From SIG603 sp964370775 (GTDB lineage: Bacteria > Bacillota > Clostridia > Oscillospirales > Acutalibacteraceae), in assembly GCA_964370775.1 (NCBI GenBank), contig CAYJKT010000001.1, positions 1-64,000 on the forward strand: DNA of 64,000 bases, in the 5' to 3' direction. A model generated the notes under the pieces. It was not told where the DNA came from, made no database searches, and worked only from the letters and a program-made list of their open reading frames with translations. Position 1 is the first letter of the stretch. Every line of letters begins with the position of its first letter. A program made the position numbers and the translations under genes. Positions 26,168-35,386 of the stretch are shown here, piece by piece.

Positions 26168-26866
26168 ATGGTTAATGAAGAAAGAAAAAAGCTTGGTGTT
26201 AGTGGCTCTAAAGTAGACCAAATTTTGGATAGCATGCTTGCAGATATTATGAACGGAGTTTATAAGGCAGGGGATAAGCTACCTAATGAATTTGAACTTA
26301 TGGAACAATACGGAGTTAGCCGTGGCCCGCTTAGAGAAGCGATAAAAACACTATGTGCTATGGGAGTAGCAGAGATTAGAAGAGGCGACGGAACATACAT
26401 TGCATCTCAAATGAATCCGTCTATTTTCGATAAAGTGATATATAGCGTTGTGTATGGAATGAGCAGTAAAACAGAACTTTTGGAACTCAGACGAGTTTTA
26501 GATGATGCGACTGTTCGCATGGCGATAGAAAAAATCACACCTGATGAAATCGACAGGCTATATATCAATGTAGATAAAATGACAAAAGCTGCTTTTAACG
26601 GAGACATAGAGCTTATGTTGAAATACGACTACGAATTCCACATGCTATTGATTGATTTTACAAAAAATATTTTCTTTATAAGGCTTGTAAAAGGTGTGTA
26701 TTCACTATTTCAATCAACTATCAGCGAGGTAATTGTATACGAAAAATCTACATCTAAAGCACCGTTTTATCACAGACAAATTGTTGACTGTATTAAAGAA
26801 AAACGTTCAGAAGATGTAGACAGAATAGTAAAACAATCTTTGCAAACATGGCAACAAAGATTATAA
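26168..26866 (+). CDS. GntR family regulator, FadR subfamily
   Basis: A 232-aa DNA-binding regulator. The winged helix is at about 12-78 (KLPNEFELMEQYGVSRGPLREAIKTL, here cut for length in the middle; the GPLREA segment is diagnostic). The C-terminal FCD ligand domain has helix motifs ELRRVLDDATVRMA and DYEFHMLLID; the D-x-x-x-H pair is the usual metal/carboxylate site. Such proteins usually sense sugar acids. It lies between a clan A glycosidase and an SDR and likely represses one or both. Confidence 0.85.
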   Translation: MVNEERKKLGVSGSKVDQILDSMLADIMNGVYKAGDKLPNEFELMEQYGVSRGPLREAIKTLCAMGVAEIRRGDGTYIASQMNPSIFDKVIYSVVYGMSSKTELLELRRVLDDATVRMAIEKITPDEIDRLYINVDKMTKAAFNGDIELMLKYDYEFHMLLIDFTKNIFFIRLVKGVYSLFQSTISEVIVYEKSTSKAPFYHRQIVDCIKEKRSEDVDRIVKQSLQTWQQRL

Positions 26867-26894
26867 GAACTTAACTTTAATAGTAACGATAAAA

Positions 26895-26934
26895 ATATAG
26901 GAACAATCTGTTATACTGCAGAATGTTCCTATAT
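26895..26934. terminator. Convergent terminator
   Basis: Eleven-bp stem ATATAGGAACA (26895-26905) / TGTTCCTATAT (26924-26934); followed by CCTTTTATTT on plus and by TTTTTATCG on minus. It separates the regulator from the convergent SDR gene. Confidence 0.7.
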
Positions 26935-26938
26935 CCTT

Positions 26939-27697
26939 TTATTTCTCAGGTGTACCTGGTAAAATCAAGCCACCGTCTAATTTAATTATGTCACCTGTCA
27001 TGTACCTTGCATCGTCTGATGCTATATAGCACACAAGCCTACCTACCTCGTTGCTAGTTCCACTTCTACCTAGAGGAATTTTGTTAACTATCCAATCTGC
27101 TCGTTGCAGTTGGCTCATAGTTGGGTTGTCCTCAGTGTTTGTCAATCCAGGAGCTATGCAGTTTACACGTATTCCATAATGGCTCAGGTCAATTGCAAGT
27201 GACTCAGCTGTGCGATTAAGCGCTGATTTTAAGCCTCCATAAATGCAGTCCTCTGGGTAGGCTCTTAAACTTCTAGTTGAGGTTATAAAAATAATATTAC
27301 CTTGTATCTTGTTTTCTACCATATAATTAGCAGCTATTTTAGAACATAATATATGCGAGCGATAATTTAAGTTATACAGAAAATCGAGGTGTTCTACGTT
27401 TAAATCTAAGATATGCGTGTGGATTGTCCTACCTGCATTGCACACAAGCAAATCTAAACCACCTAAATCTTCTATAGCCTTTGCAGTCACTTCCTCAGCA
27501 ACTCCGTGAACATCTAAAGAAGCTTGATAATAAAAGCATTTTCCACCATTTTTAGTTATCTCTTCATGCAATTGCTCTGCTCCGTCTTTTCTTGCGTTGT
27601 ACGTAATCGCTATGTCGTAACCGTTTTTTGCAAGCTCTCTTGCAATACCTTTGCCTATTCCGTGGCTACCTCCTGTGATAAAAGCTTTCTTATTCAT
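26939..27697 (-). CDS. Short-chain dehydrogenase/reductase
   Basis: A 252-aa classical SDR. NAD(P) motif GGSHGIGKG at 8-16, NAG at about 90, catalytic serine in ITSTRS and the YxxxK pair as YGGLK near 157. The C-terminal GGLILPG closes the substrate pocket. Converges on the FadR-type regulator, so it may oxidise a sugar derivative from the neighbouring glycosidase route. The substrate is unknown. Confidence 0.85.
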   Translation of the reverse strand: MNKKAFITGGSHGIGKGIARELAKNGYDIAITYNARKDGAEQLHEEITKNGGKCFYYQASLDVHGVAEEVTAKAIEDLGGLDLLVCNAGRTIHTHILDLNVEHLDFLYNLNYRSHILCSKIAANYMVENKIQGNIIFITSTRSLRAYPEDCIYGGLKSALNRTAESLAIDLSHYGIRVNCIAPGLTNTEDNPTMSQLQRADWIVNKIPLGRSGTSNEVGRLVCYIASDDARYMTGDIIKLDGGLILPGTPEK

Positions 27698-27831
27698 AAA
27701 GTAGCTCCTTTCTTACAGTATTTTCTTGAACTTATTATACTTCATTAAAGAAATAAAACTATGTCTAAATAAATAATAATTATTAAACATTTATATTTAT
27801 TTAATACAAATTGATAATATAAATATATTAC

Positions 27832-27863
27832 TTGCTATTGGTAAGTATTTGATATACAATAGC
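27832..27863 (+). promoter_or_regulatory. Promoter of the MATE operon with overlapping dyad
   Basis: TTGCTA (27832-27837), 17-nt spacer, TACAAT (27855-27860). A 7-bp dyad GCTATTG (27834-27840) / CAATAGC (27857-27863) covers both boxes and could be a repressor site. Confidence 0.55.
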
Positions 27864-27890
27864 TAATAGAATAAATTTGGAGATTGATTA

Positions 27891-29225
27891 ATGAAAACAG
27901 AAAACAGCCCTATACTTACCAAGAGTATTCCAAAACTATTAGTGCAATTTTGTGCACCAGCAGTGCTTGCAATGCTTATCACTGGTATTCAGGGCATGAT
28001 AGACGGCATGTTTGTCGGCAGATATATTGGGTCTAACGCCATGGCTAGTGTTAATATAGCTATACCATTTGTGCAGACAATTATTGGTCTTAGCATGGTT
28101 GTAAGCATTGGTACGCAAAGTTATGTCGGTTTAAAACTCGGCATGAAAGACGAAAAAGCAGCGGAAGATACTTTTCAAACCTTTTTTAGAATAATTTCAG
28201 CAGTAGCAATTTTTATTACGATAATGGGTTTGCTTTTTAACAGAGAAATAGCACAGGTTTTAGGCGCTGACGAAGTACTTATTGATGATGTATCTACCTA
28301 TATAAGGATGTTTTCGCTTTTTGCATTGCCGATTTGCCTTATGTTTTACTTTGGTTTTTTAAATAGAATTATTGATAAACCTCATTACTATTTTATAGGT
28401 TCGATTGTTAGTGTGGTTGTAAACATAAGTCTAGATTACTTCTTGATTGCAGTGTTTGAAATGGGTATTTTAGGTGCATCACTTGCTACTGGGCTAGCGT
28501 ACTCATCATCACTTATAATAGTAGTATGGCCGATGGTTAACAAAAAGAACATAATAAATGTGTTTAAAGGAAAGTTTACAAAGAGATATATTTTTCCTGT
28601 GCTTTATAATGGATCATCTGAGGGTATAAATTCTATATCAATTGCCTTAACTGCTTTTCTATTTAATATGTCTTTGATGGACATAGCAGGACCAGACGGA
28701 GTGGCTGCTTTTACAGCAGTTAATTATGTTGGAACATTAGGGAGCTTAGTGCTTTTTGGAATATCTGACGGAATTGGCCCTTTAGTTAGCTATAATTACG
28801 GTCATGGTGGTTTAACAAGAGTTAAATCTATAATGAAAATATCATACACACTCAACTTTATTTTTGGAAGCATGATTTTTATAGCGTTGTTCTTTTTTGG
28901 TGAAACTTTGGTAAGCTTTTTTATTAGTGACAACACAGAGCTTATAAACATGGCTGTAAATGGCGGCAAGCTATATGGAATTGCGTTTTTTATGGCTGGG
29001 TTTAACATACTGACATCAGGATATTTTACGTTTATTGGCAAAGGGTTGCAATCTGTTGTGGTTGCAGCAAGCAGAGGTGTGATTTTTGTAAGCGTTTGGA
29101 TTTTTACACTTCCAATATTTTTAGATATTAACGGCATTTGGCTGAGTGTTGCATTTGCAGAAGCTTGTGCAGTTATAGTAGGTATTATTCTTTTAAAGAC
29201 ACAAAAGGGATATAAAAAGGTATGA
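27891..29225 (+). CDS. MATE family efflux transporter
   Basis: A 444-aa membrane protein with about 12 helices, two MATE halves. The N-terminal half has GMIDGMFVGRYIGSNAMASVNI, typical of the bacterial DinF/NorM-like branch. It exports cationic drugs or metabolites in exchange for Na+ or H+. First gene of a four-gene operon (gaps 12, 4 and 3 nt) that ends with a second, different MATE. Confidence 0.85.
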   Translation: MKTENSPILTKSIPKLLVQFCAPAVLAMLITGIQGMIDGMFVGRYIGSNAMASVNIAIPFVQTIIGLSMVVSIGTQSYVGLKLGMKDEKAAEDTFQTFFRIISAVAIFITIMGLLFNREIAQVLGADEVLIDDVSTYIRMFSLFALPICLMFYFGFLNRIIDKPHYYFIGSIVSVVVNISLDYFLIAVFEMGILGASLATGLAYSSSLIIVVWPMVNKKNIINVFKGKFTKRYIFPVLYNGSSEGINSISIALTAFLFNMSLMDIAGPDGVAAFTAVNYVGTLGSLVLFGISDGIGPLVSYNYGHGGLTRVKSIMKISYTLNFIFGSMIFIALFFFGETLVSFFISDNTELINMAVNGGKLYGIAFFMAGFNILTSGYFTFIGKGLQSVVVAASRGVIFVSVWIFTLPIFLDINGIWLSVAFAEACAVIVGIILLKTQKGYKKV

Positions 29226-29237
29226 AAGGGAATATAT

Positions 29238-29885
29238 ATGAACAAGAAATTCGATACGGTTTTATTTGATTTAGACGGAACTTTGGTGGACTCATCTTAT
29301 GGGATTTTTGACTCATACAGTCGTGCATTGAAACATTTTGACGTGGAGTTCGACAACAGCAAGCAAATTTTAGGACCTCCGTTACGTGAATCTCTGCCAA
29401 AATACATAGATAAAAAAGATATTGATGAAGCTGTTAGATTATATAGAGAACATTACGAGGCTGAAGGATTGTATAATTGCAAGCTTTACGACGGAGTTAT
29501 AGACATGCTTAAAACTCTTAAAGAAAATGGATATACTATTGCTTTGGCAACATCAAAACCAGAAGCTATTGCTAAAATTATTCTAAAAAATAAAGAGGCT
29601 GATATATATTTTGACTTTATAGGTGGTGCAAGTTTTGACTTAACAAGGGACACAAAAACAGGTGTTATTGAATATGTGCTAGAACAAGAGTGCATTAAAG
29701 GAAAAACAGCTGTTATGATTGGTGACAGATACCACGATTTAGAGGGTGCAAACAACTGTAGTTTAGCGTCGGTTGGTGTGTTGTATGGCTACGGAGACAG
29801 AGATGAATTAGCTCCGTTTAACACACTTACGCTGGCTGAAAACACAAAAGAGCTAACCGAATATCTATTAAAATGTAAAGGGTGA
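29238..29885 (+). CDS. HAD-superfamily phosphatase (phosphoglycolate phosphatase-like)
   Basis: A 215-aa HAD hydrolase. Motif I DLDGTLVDS with the nucleophile Asp at residue 10, motif II ATSKP near 103, motif III/IV MIGDRYHDLEGA near 157. It has the alpha-helical C1 cap typical of Gph-like enzymes. It dephosphorylates a small phosphate ester in the cytoplasm; the neighbour makes glycerol 3-phosphate, which is one candidate. GGGAATATAT gives a fair RBS 12 nt after the MATE gene. Confidence 0.85.
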   Translation: MNKKFDTVLFDLDGTLVDSSYGIFDSYSRALKHFDVEFDNSKQILGPPLRESLPKYIDKKDIDEAVRLYREHYEAEGLYNCKLYDGVIDMLKTLKENGYTIALATSKPEAIAKIILKNKEADIYFDFIGGASFDLTRDTKTGVIEYVLEQECIKGKTAVMIGDRYHDLEGANNCSLASVGVLYGYGDRDELAPFNTLTLAENTKELTEYLLKCKG

Positions 29886-29889
29886 TTTA

Positions 29890-30849
29890 ATGAATGTTTC
29901 TGTATTAGGCACTGGACGTTGGGGAACGTTTTTGGCGTATCAACACAGCAAAAATCATAGTGTAACTTTGTGGGGCAGAGAGAATTCAAGAAGTTATAGT
30001 TATCTTGTTGAAAACCGAAAGAATGAATACTTAAACTTACCAGATGACATACAGTTAACCAACGATTTAGAAGAAGCGTTAAAGCCACAGTACATTGTGA
30101 TAAGCATTAGTGCGCAGCAATTAAGAAGCCTAGCTAAACAGATTAACGCTATCAAACCAAATGGCAAAACTTTTATTCTCTGCATGAAAGGGTTGGAGGA
30201 AAACAGTGGTAAAAGGCTTACTGAGGTTATGCATGAAGAAATAGAGGGTGATAATCATGTAGCAGTGTGGGTAGGCCCTGGACATGTGCAAGATTTTTGC
30301 AAAGACATTCCAAACTGCATGGTAGTTGACTGTGAAAACCCAGAGGTTACTGATGATATAGTGGATAAGTTTAATTCTGAACTTATAAGACTTTACAAAG
30401 GGTGCGACATTGTTGGAACAGAGTTAGGCGCAGCTGCAAAAAATGTTGTGGGAATAGCCGCTGGTATGCTAGACGGACTAAACAATTCAAGCCTAAAAGG
30501 TGCGTTAATGGCAAGAGGATCTAGAGAGATAGCAAGGCTTATGCATGCTATGGGGGCTAACGAATTATCTGCGTATGGATTATGCCATTTAGGAGATTAC
30601 GAGGCTACGTTGTTCTCTAAACACAGCCAAAACAGGTTATATGGCGAGATGTTTATAAAAGGTGAAAAACTAAACAAACTTGCAGAGGGTGTACCGACTG
30701 TAAAAGCATTAATTAAATTAGGAGAAAAATTTGAGGTTGATTTACCGATTTGTGAGACAATTTACACTGTAATTTACGGTGGAAGCGATGCAAAAGAAAC
30801 AGTGTACGAGTTGTTCAAACGTTCGGTAAAAGAAGAATTTTATAAATAA
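29890..30849 (+). CDS. gpsA: NAD(P)-dependent glycerol-3-phosphate dehydrogenase
   Basis: A 319-aa enzyme interconverting dihydroxyacetone phosphate and sn-glycerol 3-phosphate. N-terminal Rossmann motif VLGTGRWGTFLA (GxGxWGT) at 5-16, catalytic lysine region ELGAAAKNVVGIAAG near 185, and GARGSREIARL-like ARGSREIARL near 215. Length is slightly short of the usual 330-340. It sits 4 nt after the HAD gene and 3 nt before a second MATE. It may be a second, specialised GpsA copy; only the genome would tell. Confidence 0.85.
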   Translation: MNVSVLGTGRWGTFLAYQHSKNHSVTLWGRENSRSYSYLVENRKNEYLNLPDDIQLTNDLEEALKPQYIVISISAQQLRSLAKQINAIKPNGKTFILCMKGLEENSGKRLTEVMHEEIEGDNHVAVWVGPGHVQDFCKDIPNCMVVDCENPEVTDDIVDKFNSELIRLYKGCDIVGTELGAAAKNVVGIAAGMLDGLNNSSLKGALMARGSREIARLMHAMGANELSAYGLCHLGDYEATLFSKHSQNRLYGEMFIKGEKLNKLAEGVPTVKALIKLGEKFEVDLPICETIYTVIYGGSDAKETVYELFKRSVKEEFYK

Positions 30850-30852
30850 AAG

Positions 30853-32217
30853 ATGAGACAGAATAATATTACAAAAGGAGCAATAGCTCCTCAACTAATG
30901 GCGTTTTTCTTGCCAATTTGGTTTGGCACATTTTTTCAACAATTATATAACACAGTAGACGCAGTTATAGTAGGACAGTTTGTAGGGCCAGAGGCACTTG
31001 CTGCTGTTGGAGGCTCTACATCTACAATCATCAACTTGCTTGTTGGCTTTTTCATGGGACTTTCAAGTGGTGCTACTGTTATAATATCTCAGTTTTACGG
31101 AGCTGGCAAAGGGTATGAGACAAGAAAAGCCGTGCACACAGCAATAGCTATGTCTCTGTATGGTGGCGTAGCGATAATGATTATAGGATTGCTAGCAGGT
31201 AAGCAAATTCTGATTGCAATGGGCACACCTAGTGATGTTATTGATTATGCTGCTGATTACCTTAACATATTTTTTATGGGCATGATATTTAACCTTGTGT
31301 TCAATATAGGCTCAGGCGTTTTAAGGGCAGTTGGTGACTCCAAAAGGCCACTGTACTTTTTAATAGTATGCACTATCTCTAATTTGGCATTAGACTACCT
31401 ATTTGTAGCTATATTTAACATGGGGGTTAGTGGTGCGGCTCTTGCTACGATCGCTTCTCAGGCGATAAGTGCGTTTTTGGTTATCTTCACTTTGTGTAAG
31501 TCACCAAATGTATATAAGCTTTATATCAGAGAGATTAAGGTTGAAGCTAGCCTTTTAAAAAATATACTCTACCTAGGTTTACCAGCGAGTATTCAAAGCT
31601 TGATGTATACAGTAAGTAACATATTAATTCAGTCTACTATCAACACTTTTGGTACAGTGGTTGTGGCTTCTTGGGCGGCGTATGGCAAAATGGACGGACT
31701 GTTTTGGATGACTATAGCGTCCTTTGGTATTGCGATTACCACATTCACAGGGCAAAACTTTGGAGCAGGTGAGTATGAGCGTTGCAAAAAGAGTGTAAAA
31801 ATCACATTTTTGTTATCCTCTGTTTTCACAATTGGTTTAAGTACAGGGCTATATCTTTTAAGCCCGTATATTTTTAGAATGTTTACAGATGACCCAGCAG
31901 TAATTGAACAAGGTGTTAGCATAGCAAGATTTATTGTCCCTTTCCAAATAACTTTTGTTACAATCGAGGTTATTACAGGTGCGTTGCGTGGAATGGGGGA
32001 TGCAATAAAGCCTATGATAATTGTGTGTTTGGGTGTTTGTGTTTTAAGGATTATATGGATATATACCATTGTTCCACTCAACCCAACAATCTTCACAGCA
32101 GCGTTTAGTTATCCATTTACATGGATTGTTACGTCTATTGTATTTGCAATATATTATAAAAGAGGAAAATGGCTTGAACGGTGTATTGCGAAAAAACATG
32201 ATTTAGAGAATAAATAA
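30853..32217 (+). CDS. MATE family efflux transporter (second)
   Basis: A 454-aa membrane protein of the MATE family, only distantly like the first copy in this operon. Conserved NorM-like start: PIWFGTFFQQLYNTVDAVIVG and FVGPEALAAVGGS. About 12 helices. Starts 3 nt after gpsA. No Shine-Dalgarno better than AAAAG is present, so translation likely depends on coupling. Confidence 0.85.
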   Translation: MRQNNITKGAIAPQLMAFFLPIWFGTFFQQLYNTVDAVIVGQFVGPEALAAVGGSTSTIINLLVGFFMGLSSGATVIISQFYGAGKGYETRKAVHTAIAMSLYGGVAIMIIGLLAGKQILIAMGTPSDVIDYAADYLNIFFMGMIFNLVFNIGSGVLRAVGDSKRPLYFLIVCTISNLALDYLFVAIFNMGVSGAALATIASQAISAFLVIFTLCKSPNVYKLYIREIKVEASLLKNILYLGLPASIQSLMYTVSNILIQSTINTFGTVVVASWAAYGKMDGLFWMTIASFGIAITTFTGQNFGAGEYERCKKSVKITFLLSSVFTIGLSTGLYLLSPYIFRMFTDDPAVIEQGVSIARFIVPFQITFVTIEVITGALRGMGDAIKPMIIVCLGVCVLRIIWIYTIVPLNPTIFTAAFSYPFTWIVTSIVFAIYYKRGKWLERCIAKKHDLENK

Positions 32218-32224
32218 ATTAATA

Positions 32225-32296
32225 ATTGAATGAATATATATAAATGGTTGCTAGATTAAGAAGAATATTACTATATATTCTTTATAAACATTCAAT
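32225..32296. repeat. Inverted repeat upstream of nfnAB
   Basis: Arms ATTGAATG (32225-32232) and CATTCAAT (32289-32296) separated by 56 nt. May be a weak terminator base for the MATE operon or a regulatory dyad. Low support. Confidence 0.3.
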
Positions 32297-32322
32297 TAGT
32301 GTAAAAAAATATGATAAAATAA

Positions 32323-32351
32323 TTGCATTTTATCGGTTAATCTAGTATTAT
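32323..32351 (+). promoter_or_regulatory. Promoter of nfnAB
   Basis: TTGCAT (32323-32328), 17-nt spacer, TATTAT (32346-32351). Confidence 0.6.
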
Positions 32352-32385
32352 AGTACTTAGTAAAAGTAAGAAAGGATGAACCCAG

Positions 32386-33228
32386 TTGTATAAAGTTAAG
32401 AGAAAAGAGAGTCTTAACCCAACAGTAACACTGATGGAGATAGATGCTCCTTTAATAGCAAAAAAAGCAGAACCAGGTCAATTTATTATTTTGAGAGTAG
32501 ATAAAGATGGTGAACGTGTGCCACTTACTATTGCAGATTTTGATAGAGAAAACGGAACAGTTACAATAATTTTCCAAGTTGTAGGTGCTACAACAGTTGC
32601 GTTAAATAATGTAGAGGAAAATGGATATATTTTAGATTTTGTTGGCCCATTAGGCGTTGCATCTCACACAGACGGACTTAAAAAAGTTGCAGTTGTTGGT
32701 GGTGGTGTTGGTTGTGCTATTGCATACCCAGTTGCAAAAAAATTACATGCACAAGGTACAGAAGTACACTCTATTGTAGGCTTTAGAAACAAAGATTTAG
32801 TTATTTTGGAAGAAGAGTTCAAAAATGCTAGTGATGTTATGAAGATAATGACAGATGACGGAAGTTATGGTGAAAAAGGTCTTGTAACAAATGCGTTAAA
32901 AGAGTTAATTGAAAGTGGTAACGAGTACGACGAAGTTATCGCAATAGGTCCACTTATTATGATGAAATTCGTTGCAGAGTTAACTAAACAATATGGTATA
33001 AAAACTACTGTAAGCATGAACCCTATTATGATTGACGGCACAGGAATGTGTGGTGGTTGCAGACTTACAGTTGGTGGAGAGACTAAATTTGCATGTGTTG
33101 ACGGCCCTGACTTTGACGGTCATTTAGTTGATTTTGATGAAGCTATGCAAAGAAGTCGCAGATACAAAGATTTTGAGACTGAAAAGCATGATGATATGTG
33201 TAATCTATTTAAAAAGGAGGTAGAGTAA
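32386..33228 (+). CDS. nfnA: Electron-bifurcating transhydrogenase, small subunit
   Basis: A 280-aa ferredoxin-NADP reductase-type protein. The N-terminal half is an FAD domain (VPLTIADFDRENGTVTIIFQ), the middle an NAD domain (VAVVGGGVGCAIAYPVAKKL), and the C-terminus holds the [2Fe-2S] cysteines (C221, C224 and C236; GMCGGC). With NfnB it couples NADH and reduced ferredoxin to NADP+ reduction. The start is a TTG at 32386 with AAAGGA 8 nt upstream; no ATG is available in frame nearby. Ends 1 nt before nfnB. Confidence 0.88.
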   Translation: MYKVKRKESLNPTVTLMEIDAPLIAKKAEPGQFIILRVDKDGERVPLTIADFDRENGTVTIIFQVVGATTVALNNVEENGYILDFVGPLGVASHTDGLKKVAVVGGGVGCAIAYPVAKKLHAQGTEVHSIVGFRNKDLVILEEEFKNASDVMKIMTDDGSYGEKGLVTNALKELIESGNEYDEVIAIGPLIMMKFVAELTKQYGIKTTVSMNPIMIDGTGMCGGCRLTVGGETKFACVDGPDFDGHLVDFDEAMQRSRRYKDFETEKHDDMCNLFKKEVE

Positions 33229-33229
33229 G

Positions 33230-34612
33230 ATGCCGAATATGTCTTTAAAAAAGAACGAAATGCCAAACCAAGACCCTAACGTGCGTAACTCTAACTTTAA
33301 AGAGGTTGCACTTGGATACAGCATGGAGCAAGCAATTGACGAGGCTGAAAGATGCTTGAACTGCAAACATAAACCTTGCGTGAATGGTTGTCCTGTAGGT
33401 ATTGATATTCCAGGATTTATAACAGAAGTTGCTAAAGGTGACTTTGATAAAGCATACCAAGTTTTGTCTTTGTCTACTTCTTTACCAGCTGTTTGTGGCA
33501 GAGTATGTCCTCAAGAGACACAATGCGAAGAGCTTTGTGTTAGAGGTAAAAAAGGTGATCCAGTTGGTATTGGTAGATTAGAGAGATTTGTAGCAGATTA
33601 CTATAACTCTAAAGAGGCAGCAGAAGTAAAATTGCCTACTCCAAATGGTCACAAAGTAGCGATAATCGGTTCTGGCCCATCTGGTTTAACATGTGCTGGC
33701 GACCTTGCTAAAAAAGGTTACGAAGTAACAGTTTTTGAGGCTTTGCACGTTGCTGGTGGTGTTTTGGTTTATGGTATACCAGAGTTCAGATTGCCTAAAA
33801 AAATTGTTAAACAAGAGATAGAGACACTTAAAAAGCTAGGTGTTAAGGTAGAGACTAACATGGTTATAGGTAAGATTTTATCTATAGACGAGCTTTTAGA
33901 GCACGGTTTTGAGGCTGTGTTTATCGGTTCTGGTGCAGGTCTACCTAAATTTATGAATATACCTGGTGAAAACCTTAACGGAGTTTACTCTGCAAATGAG
34001 TTTTTGACAAGAGTTAATTTGATGAAAAGTTACAGAGACGGAAGCCAAACACCGATTAAAAACGCAAAAAAAGTTGCTGTTGTTGGCGGTGGTAACGTTG
34101 CTATGGACGCTGCAAGAAGTGCAAAAAGATTAGGTGCTGAGGAAGTTTACATAGTGTATAGACGTTCTATGGACGAACTACCAGCTAGACACGAGGAAGT
34201 TGAACATGCAGAAGAAGAAGGTATCATCTTCAAACTGCTTTGCAATCCAACAGAAATTTTAGGTAGTGAGCACAATGTTATAGGTATGAAATGCGTAGAA
34301 ATGGAACTTGGCGAGCCTGACGAGAGTGGAAGAAGACGTCCTAGCATTAAAGAAAACAGCGAATTTACACTTGATGTAGATTGCGTTATTATGTCTATTG
34401 GTACTTCACCAAATCCGTTGATTAAATCAACAACAGAGGGACTAGACACTGAGCGTTGGGGTGGAATTATCGCTGACGAAACAGGGCTTACATCTCGAAA
34501 TGCAGTGTATGCTGGCGGTGATGCTGTTACAGGTGCTGCGACAGTAATTTTGGCTATGGGTGCTGGTAAAACAGCAGCTGAGGCTATAGACAAACAGATT
34601 ATGAGCAAATAA
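33230..34612 (+). CDS. nfnB: Electron-bifurcating transhydrogenase, large subunit
   Basis: A 460-aa protein homologous to the small subunit of glutamate synthase. N-terminal cysteine clusters ERCLNCKHKPCVNGCPVG (about 38-55) and CGRVCPQETQCEELC (about 87-101) bind two [4Fe-4S] centres; FAD site VAIIGSGPSGLTCAGDLA at about 142; NADPH site VAVVGGGNVAMDAARSA near 283. The GGAGG RBS lies in the end of nfnA. Partner and spacing favour NfnB over GltD. Confidence 0.88.
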   Translation: MPNMSLKKNEMPNQDPNVRNSNFKEVALGYSMEQAIDEAERCLNCKHKPCVNGCPVGIDIPGFITEVAKGDFDKAYQVLSLSTSLPAVCGRVCPQETQCEELCVRGKKGDPVGIGRLERFVADYYNSKEAAEVKLPTPNGHKVAIIGSGPSGLTCAGDLAKKGYEVTVFEALHVAGGVLVYGIPEFRLPKKIVKQEIETLKKLGVKVETNMVIGKILSIDELLEHGFEAVFIGSGAGLPKFMNIPGENLNGVYSANEFLTRVNLMKSYRDGSQTPIKNAKKVAVVGGGNVAMDAARSAKRLGAEEVYIVYRRSMDELPARHEEVEHAEEEGIIFKLLCNPTEILGSEHNVIGMKCVEMELGEPDESGRRRPSIKENSEFTLDVDCVIMSIGTSPNPLIKSTTEGLDTERWGGIIADETGLTSRNAVYAGGDAVTGAATVILAMGAGKTAAEAIDKQIMSK

Positions 34613-34670
34613 ATTTTTGACGGAATATTAGTGAAAAGCTAGTATTCCGTTATTTTTGATAAGAGGAAAT

Positions 34671-35117
34671 ATGAACTGGAATATAAAAAGATTTAACGAA
34701 CTCACGCTTGAACAGTTGTATCAAATTATGAAAATACGCTCAGAAATTTTTGTGGTAGAGCAAAACTGTGTGTATCTTGATATAGACGGTAACGACACCG
34801 AAGTGGTGCATATTTTTTTAGAAGATAAGAATGAGGTACTAGCTTATGCGAGGATTTTACCAAAAGGAATATACCACAAACAAGCATCAATTGGCAGAGT
34901 TTTGGTGAATGAAAAATACAGAAAAAACGGCTATGCTACGGAGCTTATGAATAAATCTATTGATTACATAAAGAGTCAAATGTATGAAAAAGAGATAAAA
35001 ATTTCTGCACAAAATTATTTATTTAAATTTTACTCTACTATTGGTTTTAAAAAGGTAAGTGATGTATATTTAGAAGACGGAATTGAGCATATTGATATGA
35101 TAATGAATATAAATTAA
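34671..35117 (+). CDS. ElaA-like GNAT acetyltransferase
   Basis: A 148-aa GNAT protein of the ElaA group: FNELTLEQLYQIMKIRSEIFVVEQNC at the start (shortened: IRSEIFVVEQ is diagnostic), the acetyl-CoA loop ASIGRVLVNEKYRKNGYATELM, and FYSTIGFKKVSDVYLEDGI at the end. Start is ATG 34671 with AGAGGAAAT upstream; the in-frame TTG at 34656 precedes this RBS. Substrate unknown. Single gene. Confidence 0.85.
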   Translation: MNWNIKRFNELTLEQLYQIMKIRSEIFVVEQNCVYLDIDGNDTEVVHIFLEDKNEVLAYARILPKGIYHKQASIGRVLVNEKYRKNGYATELMNKSIDYIKSQMYEKEIKISAQNYLFKFYSTIGFKKVSDVYLEDGIEHIDMIMNIN

Positions 35118-35121
35118 AAGC

Positions 35122-35296
35122 ATAAGAGTTTTACTAAATTTTTTTCAAAAAATTTTGGGTTCTTAGGGCAACGCCCTTAGTCGTTTTCCTCAGAAAACGA
35201 AATCTTAAGCCTAAGAAGCATATTTTTGAAAGTGAATTTAGGCACTTAGGTGCCTAAAGAGAAAACTTTTTACAAGTGAAAAAATTTTTTCGCAGT
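35122..35296. repeat. Dispersed intergenic hairpin repeat, copy A
   Basis: First 50 nt (35122-35171) match 62183-62232 at 47 positions. The core AAATTTTTTTCAAAAAATTT forms a stem; one of the three differences from copy B swaps T for C while its pairing partner swaps A for G. The 3' end (GTGAAAAAATTTTTT) is also shared. The middle differs and contains further short palindromes (TTAGGCACTTAGGTGCCTAA, GTTTTCCTCAGAAAAC). Confidence 0.65.
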
Positions 35297-35335
35297 TGCT
35301 ATGGTATAAATATTTATTCAATATACTTAACACGA

Positions 35336-35369
35336 AAAAAGGGAACGCACCACAATGCGTTCCCTTTTT
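35336..35369. terminator. Bidirectional terminator
   Basis: Perfect 14-bp stem AAAAAGGGAACGCA (35336-35349) / TGCGTTCCCTTTTT (35356-35369). It ends the minus-strand aldo/keto reductase gene and can stop plus-strand transcription too. Confidence 0.9.
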
Positions 35370-35386
35370 GCTATCTTTATATAGTT

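Noticed and set aside
32225..32296. Rex-type operator before nfnAB
   Set aside because: The dyad ATTGAATG...CATTCAAT has a 56-nt gap and does not match the Rex consensus.
33230..34612. Glutamate synthase small subunit (GltD)
   Set aside because: Similar by family, but no GltB is present and the adjacent [2Fe-2S]/FAD subunit fits the Nfn complex.
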